From: Symsagittifera roscoffensis
Taxonomy: Eukaryota > Xenacoelomorpha > Acoela > Convolutidae
DNA length: 64,000 nucleotides
Assembly: GCF_963678635.1 (NCBI RefSeq)
Contig: NC_087068.1
Coordinates: 19,703,789-19,767,788 of the forward strand
Direction of reading: 5' to 3'
The notes under the pieces were generated by a model that worked only from the letters and a program-made list of their open reading frames with translations, was not told where the DNA came from and ran no database searches. This document shows, piece after piece, positions 35,300-47,071 of the stretch (the first letter of the stretch is position 1; every line of letters starts with the position of its first letter). The translations under genes were made by a program, and so were the position numbers.

Positions 35300-35684
35300 G
35301 TCCTTGAAAGATTCCTCTGATTGGATACGACAACTTGAACAAAAATGAACATTTTTGTGATTGGAAACGACAATGTGTAAAATGGAGCTTTGTTTCCAAT
35401 TGGACACGAGTTTTCTATAAGAATTCCATAAAAGGAAACTAAAATCTGATTGGACACGAGTACAATCCAAATAAGGAAAATTCATTCTGATTGGTTAAAC
35501 CCACACATTCCAGTTGAAGGTACCCCTCTCTCTTAACTGAAAATCATTTTATTTTCAACTTAACTACCGTCAACTACCTCCTCTCTCAGCTCTTAATACA
35601 TTAATTTCAACATAACTACCGGCAAATTTCTCCCTCTCAACTGTAAATCTTGTTTTTAATCATTTACTCAACTTTTTGCTCAAA
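35300..35684 (+). promoter_or_regulatory. Array of five ATTGG (inverted CCAAT) boxes
   Basis: ATTGG occurs at 35320, 35360, 35399, 35449 and 35490, four of them inside the longer phrase ATTGGAnACGA. Spacing is 40, 39, 50 and 41 bp. CCAAT/ATTGG is the NF-Y recognition core. The array lies 190-365 bp upstream of the ORF starting at 35685, so a promoter role is likely. The remaining leader is pyrimidine-rich with repeated AACTACC. Confidence 0.6.
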
Positions 35685-36173
35685 ATGATCTTCTCAGTAC
35701 AAAACAACAACCTTATGTTCTCGGTGGAATTTTCGGCTGATTTAGTACAAATCCAAGTGCGAGAAACAGTTTGTGGAGTTTTTGTGGCACGAATGGACAT
35801 CCCAATCCAAGTCTGGCATTTGGTGGAGGTGATGCGCAGGGATTTCAACGAACATCATATAACGCAAGTACCTCCTACAGAGACTCAACTTGGAGAAATG
35901 CAAATGATGGAGGAAGTGGCCGAACATGTGGGAATGAACTACCCCGAAATTCCTGACTCTAGATATGTGGCCCAACCATTCGACGATTTCCTCTTTCCTT
36001 GGGAAGAGGGATCTGTGGACAACCCAATTACCATCGAAGAGGATGAGGGGTTCTCTGAGCCAAGAACTCCAGTCACCGAACCACCAGTGATGGAGGCAAG
36101 ACCAGCTTTGCGCTCCATTGAGAACTTGCAAAATTTTGAGCACTCAGCTGCTCGACAGCTCTTTGATTTGTAA
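35685..36173 (+). CDS. Acidic 162-residue protein of unknown function
   Basis: ATG at 35685 opens 162 intact codons to TAA 36173. The first half is mixed (MIFSVQNNNLMFSVEF start). The second half is acidic and proline-bearing, with PITIEEDE, which resembles a SUMO-interaction motif, and a terminal ARQLFDL. There is no signal peptide, membrane segment or LxCxE motif. It follows the CCAAT array and precedes the 388-bp tandem array by about 70 bp. The position next to the polymerase pseudogene suggests it belongs to the same virus-like element, perhaps as a regulatory protein, but I do not recognise a family. Unlike its neighbours it is unbroken. Confidence 0.5.
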   Translation: MIFSVQNNNLMFSVEFSADLVQIQVRETVCGVFVARMDIPIQVWHLVEVMRRDFNEHHITQVPPTETQLGEMQMMEEVAEHVGMNYPEIPDSRYVAQPFDDFLFPWEEGSVDNPITIEEDEGFSEPRTPVTEPPVMEARPALRSIENLQNFEHSAARQLFDL

Positions 36174-36239
36174 ATAAATTGGTTACTGTCTTGTGCTTTG
36201 TAATTTAATTTCATTGTATCTAGTAAATTTATTTTCAAG

Positions 36240-39200
36240 AGATGACTAATGCTTAATGACTAATGCTTAGGCATTTCAATCGAATTAGTTTTTTTTCAGT
36301 GGAAGGATGATTTCGATGGGCAAGAAATTAAGTGGACCGCTGGCGACATTCAACATAAAACTTTACATACGTTTTGTAGTAGCTTTGTCCATGAGTTCGT
36401 CAAAAATGATGCCTCGGTTTCCGCCAGGAGTTGATGCAAGGCTGTCTCTTTTAGAGTTTATCTACTTCATGAGGTTGGAGCTACCATGTTGAATGAAAAA
36501 TTGCGGGTCGTGGAAGAGCTTATCGATAGGTAATTATTGCTGAGAGTGTCGTCCCATGAAAATCCCTGTCACAAAACTTTTTGAAGCAAAATTTGCAGTT
36601 GAATAGTAAGTGGCGCTGAAACGTTTTTTGAGTCAACCACTGATGACTAATGCTTAAGCATTTCAATCGAATTAGTTTCTTTTTCAGTGGAAGGTAGATT
36701 TTGATGGGCAAGAAATTAGGTGGACCGCTGGCGACATTCAGCATACATTTTTACATACGTTTTGTAGTAGCTTTGTCCATGAGTTCGTCGAAAATGATGG
36801 CTCGGTTTCCGTCAGGAGTTGATGCAATGATGTCGCTTTTGGGATTTATCTACTTCATGAAATTGGAGCTACCTGTTTGAATGACAACTCGCGGGTCGTG
36901 GAAGAGCTTATCGATTGGTAATTGTTGCTGAGAGTGTCGTCCCATGAAAGATCCTGTCTCAAAGATTTTTGGGGCAAAATTTGGTGTTGATTAGTAAGTG
37001 GCGCTGCGAAGTTTTTTGATTCAAGCACTGATGACTAATGCTTAAACAATTTCGATCGAATTAATTTCTTTTTCAGTGGAAGGTAGATTTTGATGGGCAA
37101 AAAATTAGGTGGACCGCTGGCGACATTCAACATACATTTTTACATACGTTTTGTAGTAGCTTTGTCCATGAGTTCGTCAAAAATTATGGCTCGGTTTCCG
37201 TCAGGAGTTGATTCAAGGATGTCGCTTTTGGGATTTATCTACTTCATGAATTTGGAGCTAGCTGTTTGAATGACAACTCGCGGGTCGTGGAAGAGCTTTA
37301 CGATAGGTAATTGTTGCTGAGAGTGTCGTCCCATGAAAGATCGTGTCTCAAAACTTTTTGGGGCAAAATTTGGAGTTGATTAGTAAGTGGCGCTGCAACG
37401 TCTTTTGAGTCAAGCACTGATGACGAACGGTTAAACAGTTTCAATCGAATTAGTTCTTTTTCAGTGGAATGATGGTTTTGTTGGGCAAGAAATTAAGTGG
37501 ACCGCTGGCGACATTCAACCTAAAATTTTACATACGTTTTGTTGCAGCTTTGTTCACGAGTTCGTCAAAAATGATGGCTTGATTTCCGTCAGGAGTTGAT
37601 GCAACGCTGTTGCTTCTGAAATTTATCTACTTCATGAGGTTGGAGCTACAGGGTTGAATGACAAATCGCGGGTCGTGGAAGATCTTATCGATAGGTAATT
37701 GTTTCTGAGAGTGTCGTCCCATGAAAGTCCCTGTCTCAAAACTTTTTGAAGCAACAACTGAAATTGAACAGTAAGTGGCGCTGCAACGTCTTTTGAGTCA
37801 AGCAATGATGAATAAGGCTTAAGCATTTCAGTCGAATTAGTTTCTTTTTCAGTGGAAGGATGATTTTGATGGGCAAGAAAATAAGTGGACCGCTGGCGCC
37901 ATTTAACCTAAAATTTTACATACGTTTTGTAGTAGCTTTGTCCATGAGTTCGTCAAAATTGATGCCTCGGTTTCCGCCAGGAGTTGATTCAAGGCTGTCT
38001 CTTTTAGAGTTTATCTACTTCATGAGGTTGGAGCTACCGGGTTGAATGACAAATCGCGGGTCGTGGAAGATCTTATCGATAGGTAATTGTTTCTGAGAGT
38101 GTCGTCCCATGAAAGTCCCTGTCTCAAAACTTTTTGAAGCAACAACTGAAATTGAACAGTAAGTGGCGCTGCAACGTCTTTTGAGTCAAGCAATGATGAA
38201 TAAGGCTTAAGCATTTCAGTCGAATTAGTTTCTTTTTCAGTGGAAGGTAGATTTTGATGGGCAAAAAATTAGGTGGACCGCTGGCGACATTCAACATACA
38301 TTTTTACATACGTTTTGTAGTAGCTTTGTCCATGAGTTCGTCAAAAATTATGGCTCGGTTTCCGTCAGGAGTTGATGCAAGGATGTCGCTTTTGGGATTT
38401 ATCTACTTCATGAATTTGGAGCTAGCTGTTTCAATGACAACTTGCGGGTCGTGGAAGAGCTTTTCGATAGGTAATTGTTGCTGAGAGTGTCGTCCCATGA
38501 AAGATCGTGTCTCAAAACTTTTTGGGGCAAAATTTGGAGTTGATTAGTAAGTGGCGCTGCAACGTCTTTTGAGTCAAGCACTGATGACGAACGGTTAAAC
38601 AGTTTCAATCGAATTAGTTCTTTTTCAGTGGAATGATGGTTTTGTTGGGCAAGAAATTAAGTGGACCGCTGGCGACACTCAACCTAAAATTTTACATACG
38701 TTTTGTTGCAGCTTTGTTCACGAGTTCGTCAAAAATGATGGCTTGATTTCCGTCAGGAGTTGATGCAACGCTGTTGCTTCTGAAATTTATCTACTTCATG
38801 AGGTTGGAGCTACAGGGTTGAATGACAAATCGCGGGTCGTGGAAGATCTTATCGATAGGTAATTGTTTCTGAGAGTGTCGTCCCATGAAAGTCCCTGTCT
38901 CAAAACTTTTTGAAGCAACAACTGAAATTGAACAGTAAGTGGCGCTGCAACGTCTTTTGAGTCAAGCAATGATGAATAAGGCTTAAGCATTTCAGTCGAA
39001 TTAGTTTCTTTTTCAGTGGAAGGATGATTTTGATGGGCAAGAAAATAAGTGAACCGCTGGCGCCATTTAACCTAAAATTTTACATACGTTTTGTAGTAGC
39101 TTTGTCCATGAGTTCGTCAAAATTGATGCCTCGGTTTCCGCCAGGAGTTGATTCAAGGCTGTCTCTTTTAGAGTTTATCTACTTCATGAGGTTGGAGCTA

Positions 39201-42200
39201 CCGGGTTGAATGAAAAATCGCGGGTCGTGGAAGATCTTATCGATAGGTAATTGTTTCTGAGAGTGTCGTCCCATGAAAGTCCCTGTCTCAAAACTTTTTG
39301 AAGCAACAACTGAAATTGAACAGTAAGTGGCGCTGCAACGTCTTTTGAGTCAAGCAATGATGAATAAGGCTTAAGCATTTCAGTCGAATTAGTTTCTTTT
39401 TCAGTGGAAGGTAGATTTTGATGGGCAAAAAATTAGGTGGACCGCTGGCGACATTCAACATACATTTTTACATACGTTTTGTAGTAGCTTTGTCCATGAG
39501 TTCGTCAAAAATTATGGCTCGGTTTCCGTCAGGAGTTGATGCAAGGATGTCGCTTTTGGGATTTATCTACTTCATGAATTTGGAGCTAGCTGTTTGAATG
39601 ACAACTCGCGGGTCGTGGAAGAGCTTTTCGATAGGTAATTGTTGCTGAGAGTGTCGTCCCATGAAAGATCGTGTCTCAAAACTTTTTGGGGCAAAATTTG
39701 GAGTTGATTAGTAAGTGGCGCTGCAACGTCTTTTGAGTCAAGCACTGATGACGAACGGTTAAACAGTTTCAATCGAATTAGTTCTTTTTCAGTGGAATGA
39801 TGGTTTTGTTGGGCAAGAAATTAAGTGGACCGCTGGCGACATTCAACCTAAAATTTTACATACGTTTTGTTGCAGCTTTGTTCACGAGTTCGTCAAAAAT
39901 GATGGCTTGATTTCCGTCAGGAGTTGATGCAACGCTGTTGCTTCTGAAATTCATCTACTTCATGAGGTTGGAGCTACAGGGTTGAATGACAAATCGAGGG
40001 TCGTGGAAGATCTTATCGATAGGTAATTGTTTCTGAGAGTGTCGTCCCATGAAAGTCCCTGTCTCAAAACTTTTTGAAGCAACAACTGAAATTGAACAGT
40101 AAGTGGCGCTGCAACGTCTTTTGAGTCAAGCAATGATGAATAAGGCTTAAGCATTTCAGTCGAATTAGTTTCTTTTTCAGTGGAAGGGTGATTTTGATGG
40201 GCAAGAAAATAAGTGGACCGCTGGCGCCATTTAACCTAAAATTTTACATACGTTTTGTAGTAGCTTTGTCCATGAGTTCGTCAAAATTGATGCCTCGGTT
40301 TCCGCCAGGAGTTGATTCAAGGCTGTCTCTTTTAGAGTTTATCTACTTCATGAGGTTGGAGCTACCGGGTTGAATGAAAAATCGCGGGTCGTGGAAGAAC
40401 TTATCGATAGGTAATTGTTGCTGAGAGTGTCGTCCCATGAAAGATCCTGTCTCAAAACTTTTTGAAGCAAAATTTGGAGTTGAATAGCAAGTGGCGCTGC
40501 AACGTCTTTTGAGTCAAGCACTGATGATGATCAGTTGAACAGTTTCAATCGAAGTAGTTCTTTTTGAGTGGAATGTTGGTTTTGTTGGGCAAGAAGTTAA
40601 GTGGATCGCTGGCGACATTCAACCCAAATTTTACATACGTTTTAATGCAGCTTTGTTCATGAGTTTGTCAAAAATGACGGCTTGGTTTCCGTCAGGAGTT
40701 GATGCAAGGCTGTTGCTTTTGAAATTTATCTACTTCATGAGGTTGCAGCTACAGGGTTGAATGACAAATCGCGGGTCGTGGAAGAGCTTATCAATAGATA
40801 ATTGTTTCTGAGAGTGTCGTCCCATGAAAGTCCCTGTCTCAAAACTTTTTTGATTCAAAAACTGAATTTGAACAGTAAGTGGCGCTGCAACGTCTTTCGA
40901 GTCAAGCACTGATGACTAATGCTTAAGCATTTCAATCGAAGTAGTTTCTTTTTCAGAGGAAGGATGATTTTGATGGGCAATAAATTAAGTGGACCGCTGG
41001 CGACATTCAATTTAAAGTTTTACATACGTTTTGTAGTAGCTTTGTCCATGAGTTCGTTAAAAATTATGCCTCATTTTCCGCCAGGAGTTGATGCAAGGCT
41101 GTTGCTTTTGAAATTTATCTACTTCATGAGGTTGGAGCTACAGGGTTGAATGACAAATCGCGGGTCGTGGAAGAGCTTATCGATAGATAATTGTTTCTGA
41201 GAGTGTCGTCCCATGAAAGTCCCTGTCACAAAACTTTTTGAAGCAAAAATTGCAGTTGAATAGTAAGTGGCGCTGCAACGTTTTTTGAGTCAAGTACTGA
41301 TGACTAATGCTTAAACAATTTCAATCGAACTAGTTTCTTTTTCAGTGGAAGATAGATTTTGATGGGCAAGAAATTAGGTGGACCGCTGGCGACATTCAAC
41401 ATACATTTTTACATACGTTTTGTAGTAGCTTTTTCCATGAGTTCGTCGAAAATGATGGCTCGGTTTCCGTCAGGAGTTGATGCAAGGATGTCGCTTTTGA
41501 GATTTATCTACTTCATGAAATTGGAGCTACCGGTTTGAATGACAAATCGCGGGTCGTGGACAAATCGCGGGTCGTAGCTTATCGATAGGTACTTCTTGCT
41601 GAGAGTGTCGTCCCATGAAAGATCCTGTCTCAAATCTTTTTGGGGCAAAACTTGGAGTTGATTAGTAAGTGATGCTGCAACGTCTTTTGAGTCAAGCACC
41701 GATGACGAATGGTTAAACAGTTTCAATCGAATTAGTTCTTTTTCAGTGGAATGTTGGTTTTGTTGGGCAAGAAGTTAAGTGGATCGCTGGCAAAATTCAA
41801 CCTAGTTACTTGCATACATTTTGTAGTAGCTTTTTCCATGAAATCGTCAAAATGATGGCTCGGTTTCCGTCAGGAGTTGATGCAAGGCTGTCGCTTTTGA
41901 AATTTATCTACTTCTTGAGGTTGGAGCTACCTGATTAAATGACAAATCGCGGGTCGTGGAAGAGCTTTTCGATAGGTAATTGATACTGAGAGTGTCGTCC
42001 ATGAAAGTCCCTGTCACAAAACTTTTTGAAGCAAAAACGGAAGCTGAATAGTAAGTGGCACTGCAACGTCTTTTGAGTCAAGCACTGGTGACTAATGCTT
42101 AAACATTTCAACGGAATTAGTTTCTGTTTCAGTAGAAGGTGGATTTTGGTGAGCAAGAAATTAAGTGGACCGCTGGCGACATTCAACATACATTTTTACA

Positions 42201-43300
42201 TACGTTTTGTAGTAGCTTTGTCGGTGAGTTCGTCAAAAATGATGGCTCGGTTTCCGTCAGGAATTGATGCAAGGCTGTCGCTTTTGGGTTTTATCTACTT
42301 CATGAAATTGGAGCTACCGGTTTGAATGACAAATCGCGGGTCGTGAAAGAGCTTATCGATAGGTAATTGTTTCTGAGAGTGTCGTCCCATGAAAGTCCCT
42401 GTCATAAAACTTTTTAAAGCAAAAACTGAAGTTGAATAGTAGGTGGCACTGCAACACTGCAACGTCTTTTGAGTCAAGCACTGATGTCGAACGGTTAAAC
42501 AGTTTCAATCGAATTGATTCTTTTCCAGTGGAAGGTTGACTTTGATGGGCAAAAAATTAAGTGGACCGCTGGCGACATTCAACCTAGTTACTTACATACA
42601 TTTTGTAGTAGCTTGTTCCATGAATTTGTCAAAATGATGGCTCGGTTTCCGTCAGGAGTTGTTGCAAGACTGTTGCTTTTGAAAATTATCTACTTCATGA
42701 GGTTGGAGCTACAGTGTGGAATGACAAATCGCGGGTCGTGGAAGAGCTTATCTATAGGTAATTGTTGCTGAGAGTGTTGTCCCATGAAAGTCCTTGTCAT
42801 AAAACTTTTCGAAGCAAAAACTGAAGTTGAATAGTAAGTGACGCTGCAACGTCTTTTGAGTCAAGCACTGATGACTAATGCTTAAACATTTCAACCGAAA
42901 TAGTTTTTTTTTCAGTGGAAGGTTGATTTTGATGGGCAAAAAATTAAGTGGACCGCTGGCGACATTCAACCTAAATTTTTACATACGTTTTTTAGTAGCT
43001 TTGTCCATGAATTCGTCAAAGTGATTGCTCGGTTTCCGTCAGGAGTTGATGCATGACGCTTTTGGAATTTATCTACTTCTTGAGGTTGGAGCTACCTGAT
43101 TAAATGACAAATCGCGGGTCGTGGAAGAGCTTGTCGATAGGTAACTGTTGCTGAGAGTGTCGTCCCATGAAAGATCCTGTCTCAAAACTTTTGGAGTTGA
43201 ACGTCAGGAGTTAATGCAAGGCTGTCTCTTTTGGAATTTATCTTCTTCATGAGGTTGGAACTACAGGGTTGAACGACAAATCGCGGGTCATGGAAGAGCA
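36240..43300. repeat. Tandem array: 18 units of about 388 bp
   Basis: The anchor GAGAGTGTCGTCCCATGAA occurs at 36542, 36930, 37319, 37707, 38095, 38483, 38871, 39259, 39647, 40035, 40423, 40810, 41199, 41601, 41988, 42375, 42770 (one mismatch) and 43153. Spacing is 387-389 except near the right end (402, 395, 383). Edge units diverge while central ones are nearly identical, as expected of unequal exchange. Each unit also carries TTAGTTTCTTTTTCAGTGG and GGACCGCTGGCGACATTCAA. Open frames of 60-76 codons repeat with the unit on both strands; I regard them as by-products. Confidence 0.95.
36950..40440. repeat. Higher-order repeat: three trimers of 1164 bp
   Basis: Units 3 to 11 fall into three types in the order A-B-C repeated three times. 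A variant feature of unit 4 (37632) recurs at 38796 and 39960, that of unit 5 (38020) at 39184, and that of unit 6 (38408) at 39572, every one at 1164 bp. Trimer copies differ at only a few positions, whereas A, B and C differ at many. Confidence 0.9.
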
Positions 43301-43540
43301 TTTGAGTTTCACTGATGACGCAGGTTGTTTTGTACATGTCGTCTATCTTGCAGTTATCATGAACAAATCTTTCACATGAGGCAAACTCGATACATTGACG
43401 TCCACACAAGTTTGCTGCGTAAAATTTCCACAGAATGTGAAGCGTTGTGCCTCCAAAACCAAACGAGTTTAATCAAAAATTTCCGTTTCGTAGATTCCCC
43501 AGAGAAATTGGATAAAGTTTCGGCCTTCGAAAAGTAGCTT
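43182..43540 (-). pseudogene. Cys-rich coding fragment fused to the end of the tandem array
   Basis: The - strand reads CGRQCIEFASCERFVHDNC and KIDDMYKTTCVISETQM, then runs without a stop into LFHDPRFVVQPCSSNLMKK. The last phrase is the array's own sequence, read in the frame that is LFHDPRFVIQ in several array units but stops soon after in them. Upstream (- strand), KLYPISLGNLRNGNF continues the protein-like look before a stop near 43475. I do not recognise the family. It may be the gene from which the 388-bp unit was captured. Confidence 0.4.
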
Positions 43541-43825
43541 TCATATACACTTTATCTATGTGGGCGTGGAAATAAACATTTTATCAATTTAAGGCTCCTG
43601 AGAAAAAAGCTGACTCGGTCGGATCCACTAAAAAGCATGTTTGTCGATGTATGTGTAGACGACGCGTCGTATTGTTTCGGGCTTGTCGAATTTGATAGCT
43701 CTTTTTCGTATAACTGTTATCATGTTGAGGCCATTTCTTTTGATTGAAGTTTTCTGAAAGGTATTTTTGTCGATATCACTTGAAGTAGTGTATTAAAACA
43801 TTTCCATTTCGATGGTGTCTTTTTT

Positions 43826-44530
43826 TTAACTAGTGTTCCCACCTTTGTTAACTGCTAGGATGCTGAAGCGTAACAGTTTGGCAAAGCTGCATTGGGCTTC
43901 CGCATTAGTCCAAATTTGTAGCTGGTGAAGGACTGTTTTCCGCATAACTTCCTTTGCTGGGATTTTCATTTTTTTAAAATAATATTTTGGGTGATATCCA
44001 TACATTTCAGTTCTTCGGTTTCCGATAATGAATGGATTCACCAGCGTCGTCCAGAACATCCGTTTTAAATTTTGAGGAGACAAAGGAGATTTTGAACTAA
44101 AAAAATCAGCTGTTGGATCTCAAACTGCACATCCAAGGGCTGTTGAAATGTCCTTTGGTAACTGTCGTTTTCTTAACAAGGTCTATGTTGTCTGTTCTCA
44201 AAAGAAACGAAATCTGATTGTTGTAAAAGTCGAAAATGTGATGCTGCCATGATAACCACTTGATCCGCAGATGCTTTTGAGTGTAATTGGATGAACACTT
44301 CAAATCTATTCGAGTTTTGCTTTCTATGGATTTATTCAGTGAGGGTTTTCGAAGAGATGAACAGTCTTCATCTCGGTTGATTGGGCTACAATCCTCTTGA
44401 AATCATCAAAATAGTCGATTGAATTTTTTTTTCGTGTATTGGTTTCTACTAATTGAAGGTGATCTGCCGTTGATTGTATTATTAAATTGTCGTTGATACA
44501 GTTGTCTAGTATCATGCAATTGTGGTTCAA
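43826..44530 (-). pseudogene. Minus-strand coding remnants, family unknown
   Basis: Three consecutive open segments in different frames lie end to end: 44530-44336 (65 codons), 44303-44106 (66 codons) and 44083-43826 (86 codons). Composition is protein-like (for example RIKWLSWQHHIFDFYNNQIS and RMFWTTLVNPFIIGNRR) and there is little space between them, which suggests one gene broken by frameshifts. No domain recognised. Location and strand would fit a gene of the same element as the polymerase, but this is speculative. Confidence 0.35.
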
Positions 44531-44639
44531 GGTGCCACAAGGTAACTGGTAAATAGAGTAGAAGAGAGTTATTTAAACGTTGGTTCTGTCAATCGCAGAA
44601 GATGTGCGTGTGTGATAAAAACTGAGGATAAAAAGCAAT

Positions 44640-45673
44640 TTGACATGAGCTGCTGGTAGTCAAGTTTCTGTCGTGAAGGCTAGTGCAAAGTTGTCGGCTG
44701 CAGGCAAGGGGCAGTCAATTACCACATGTTTCCCGAGCAAATGAGACAAAAGCTTTTTGACAGGATCACATTTAGTTTTCCTTCTAGTGACTGGTGCTTG
44801 TACTTGTCACACTAGGAAGTTTTTTGTGGTCCTGGTTAACGAATGAGCTAAAATTGCGTTGTTTTTTTTTCTACAAAAACAATTTCTATTAGATTACGGT
44901 TCGTTATTGTTTCAATTTGACTGTTTCTAATTGTTTTTGCTTTAAGTTACGATAAATCTGTGAGTTGTTAAGGTTGTTGGAGTCGTTTTTCAAAGGAAGG
45001 TCGTCGCAGTTTTAGGCAAGAAGATTTGGCTGCTGTATTTCGTTGTTAAAAGCTACATGTTCCATTAAAAACAATTATTATGATGAAGCCTGTTCACTAC
45101 AAAATGTTCATTGATCGTCGAGTGCGGTCATTTGAACATCGAAAAGCCTGAAACTGGCTAACGAAAGCTTAGACAATTGGCTAGCGAAAGAGGATACGTC
45201 CATTTGTGACTCAATAAGGCTGTAGTGTACATCGCACTGTTGTAGGCGAATTCAAATATTGATTGTTTTTTCTGTACTGAAAGATTCAAGTTGGGTCATC
45301 TTTCAACTTATCAGCAGCCAAAATTAGTGTTGATAATTAAGTTTGGCCTAAAAATTATCAAACCACATTCTTCATTTTATTGAATCATTTTTGACTGTTC
45401 CCATTCTGATCTTTGGTAAGGGAGAACTCTGGTTGAAAGTCAACGCTAATTGAGCTGCGTTTCGATTCGTCGATCTGACTGCAATTTCGAGACTGTTATG
45501 TGGGTCGATTGTTGTCTGAAACGTGCCATCTTCTGTCTGTTTGATGTTGCTGTGTAAGGCTGATGGCTGTTGTTACTGCAACCGTTGTTGCTGAGATCAA
45601 CTTTTTCCAGTGCTTGTTCAGTTGAGCTGCTTGTTTTAGTTTCAGAGGGAAGGTCAACAAGATGCCTTGTCAT
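44640..45673 (-). pseudogene. Further minus-strand coding-like remnants
   Basis: Short protein-like stretches occur, for example GKHVVIDCPLPAADNFALAF around 44680-44740, and a 76-codon Ser/Thr/Gln-rich frame at 45673-45446. No long frame, no motif, no certain start. Low confidence that these are one gene. Confidence 0.2.
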
Positions 45674-45906
45674 GTGACCTAAATGTTTATGGAAGGGTGT
45701 TTAAATTTATTTCTTTTGAGGTCCGCCGTTGTTTGTTATAGTCGCTGAAGTAACTCTTCCACATGTTTCAGAGTCTAATTGCATTGAGCAAGGCTCGCTT
45801 TTTCTGACTTCTTGGTTGATAAATTGGATGTTTAAGTAATGCTGTTGCTATTTTCTAATTCCCAAATTGAGAGAGAGAGAGAAGAAGAAAAAGCGTACAA
45901 AAAGAG

Positions 45907-46436
45907 TTTATTGTTCCGACTTTCGATACGAAAGTAACGGAATATTTGTGCTCGGGGTGGGTTTTTTTTTCTTCAGACAAATTTCGACTTTTTAACTAGC
46001 CATTTTTGACGGAACTATTTTATATAATTCGAAAGGTATTGTTGTCCTGAGCTCAAATTTGAAAAGATATTTCACCTGTGATCATTTTTCGTAAAGTTAC
46101 GGGTGTTTAAAGATTGCCATTTTGGCCAATTTGGGACAATTAACGCGCGATATATTTCGCGTTATTAACGCGTAAGCGGAGAGTTAATCCATCTTAGAAA
46201 TCGTTCCAAATTGGTTAAAAGAAGCCTATTTGCCATAATTGGTTTGTTACAAGGAGCGAAATCTATCCTTTTGTACTTTATATGGCGTGTGGGGGGATGA
46301 TTTTTATTTTAAAAATTTCCATTTTTTTCCATTTTGTTTCAGTTCAATGAATTTTTTAATGTTATTACTGCTCCATAAACCTTAAAAGGCAGTCGGAACA
46401 ATCAGGGATTCGCCCTGATACGAGCAGTCTTGTTTG
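45907..46436 (+). mobile_element. Helentron-like element, complete copy
   Basis: Starts TTATTGTTCCGACTTTCG. Ends AGTCGGAACAATCAGGG, which carries the exact 12-bp inverted partner of ATTGTTCCGACT, then the stem-loop TCAGGGATTCGCCCTGA and AGCAGTCTTGTTTG. The interior CCAATTTGGGACAATTAACG matches the copy at 25221. It has no coding capacity. It is the best-preserved of the three copies. Confidence 0.65.
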
Positions 46437-46679
46437 ATTTCAAAAGGTTTCGCAAACAATTATCATAATATGTGTATTAGTTTCTCCGATATTTCGAACA
46501 AATGCACATCAAAAACAACCACACACGCGAATGACGTAAACTCCCTATATAATTTTGTAGTAGCAAATGAATTTGTACGGTGGCTAAAGTCTAAGCTAAA
46601 AATAAGTTCCAAAAGAAATCCGAACGCTTTTGTGTTGGTTAATTGCCTTTGCTCTAAAAGTTTCTTCCCAGGGGAGGAA

Positions 46680-46943
46680 TGTTGTAAGTGGAACCTGATC
46701 TAAACTACATTTTATGATTGGATAAATTAGATATTTTACACTGTAAAGTATTTAATATTAACCAATCATGATCCATTTAACTAACAACCCACTTATTTGT
46801 AAGTGCTGAAATTACTTGTAATTTCAGCACCAGAGAGATTTGAATTTAACTTAGAAATTAGTTGCCTCTCCAAGAGAACTTCAGCAGCCGCAATAAACCA
46901 GTATACCCTAGATCTATTGAGCCTAGCAGAGACTAGTTAAACA
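46680..46943 (+). mobile_element. Candidate LTR (264 bp)
   Basis: The segment starts TGTTGTAAG directly after a purine-rich AGGGGAGGAA, which looks like a polypurine tract, and ends TTAAACA, giving TGTT...AACA termini. AATAAA lies near 46892. A 12-bp stem with a 2-nt loop (TGCTGAAATTAC TT GTAATTTCAGCA) lies at 46807-46832. No second copy was found in the window, so it may be the 3' LTR of a decayed element or a solo LTR. It does not match sequence near 63.5-64 kb, so it is probably not an LTR of the large element. Confidence 0.35.
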
Positions 46944-47071
46944 ACCTGAGACTAGATAGTATAAGAGTAAGATTAGGATCGGTATTAGACTAAGAAGTTG
47001 CACGAATCTATCCGGCCGAAAATAAGATAGCGTGACGAGCAGACGGTGTACCCTATCCGAAATTACTCTAT

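Noticed and set aside
36240..43300. Regular repeats as a CRISPR array.
   Set aside because: The whole 388-bp unit is repeated with no unique spacers, and the host is a eukaryote.
36307..43409. Many 60-76 codon ORFs on both strands through the tandem array as a gene family.
   Set aside because: They recur with the 388-bp unit in several frames and both strands, lack starts in conserved context, and change register between units.
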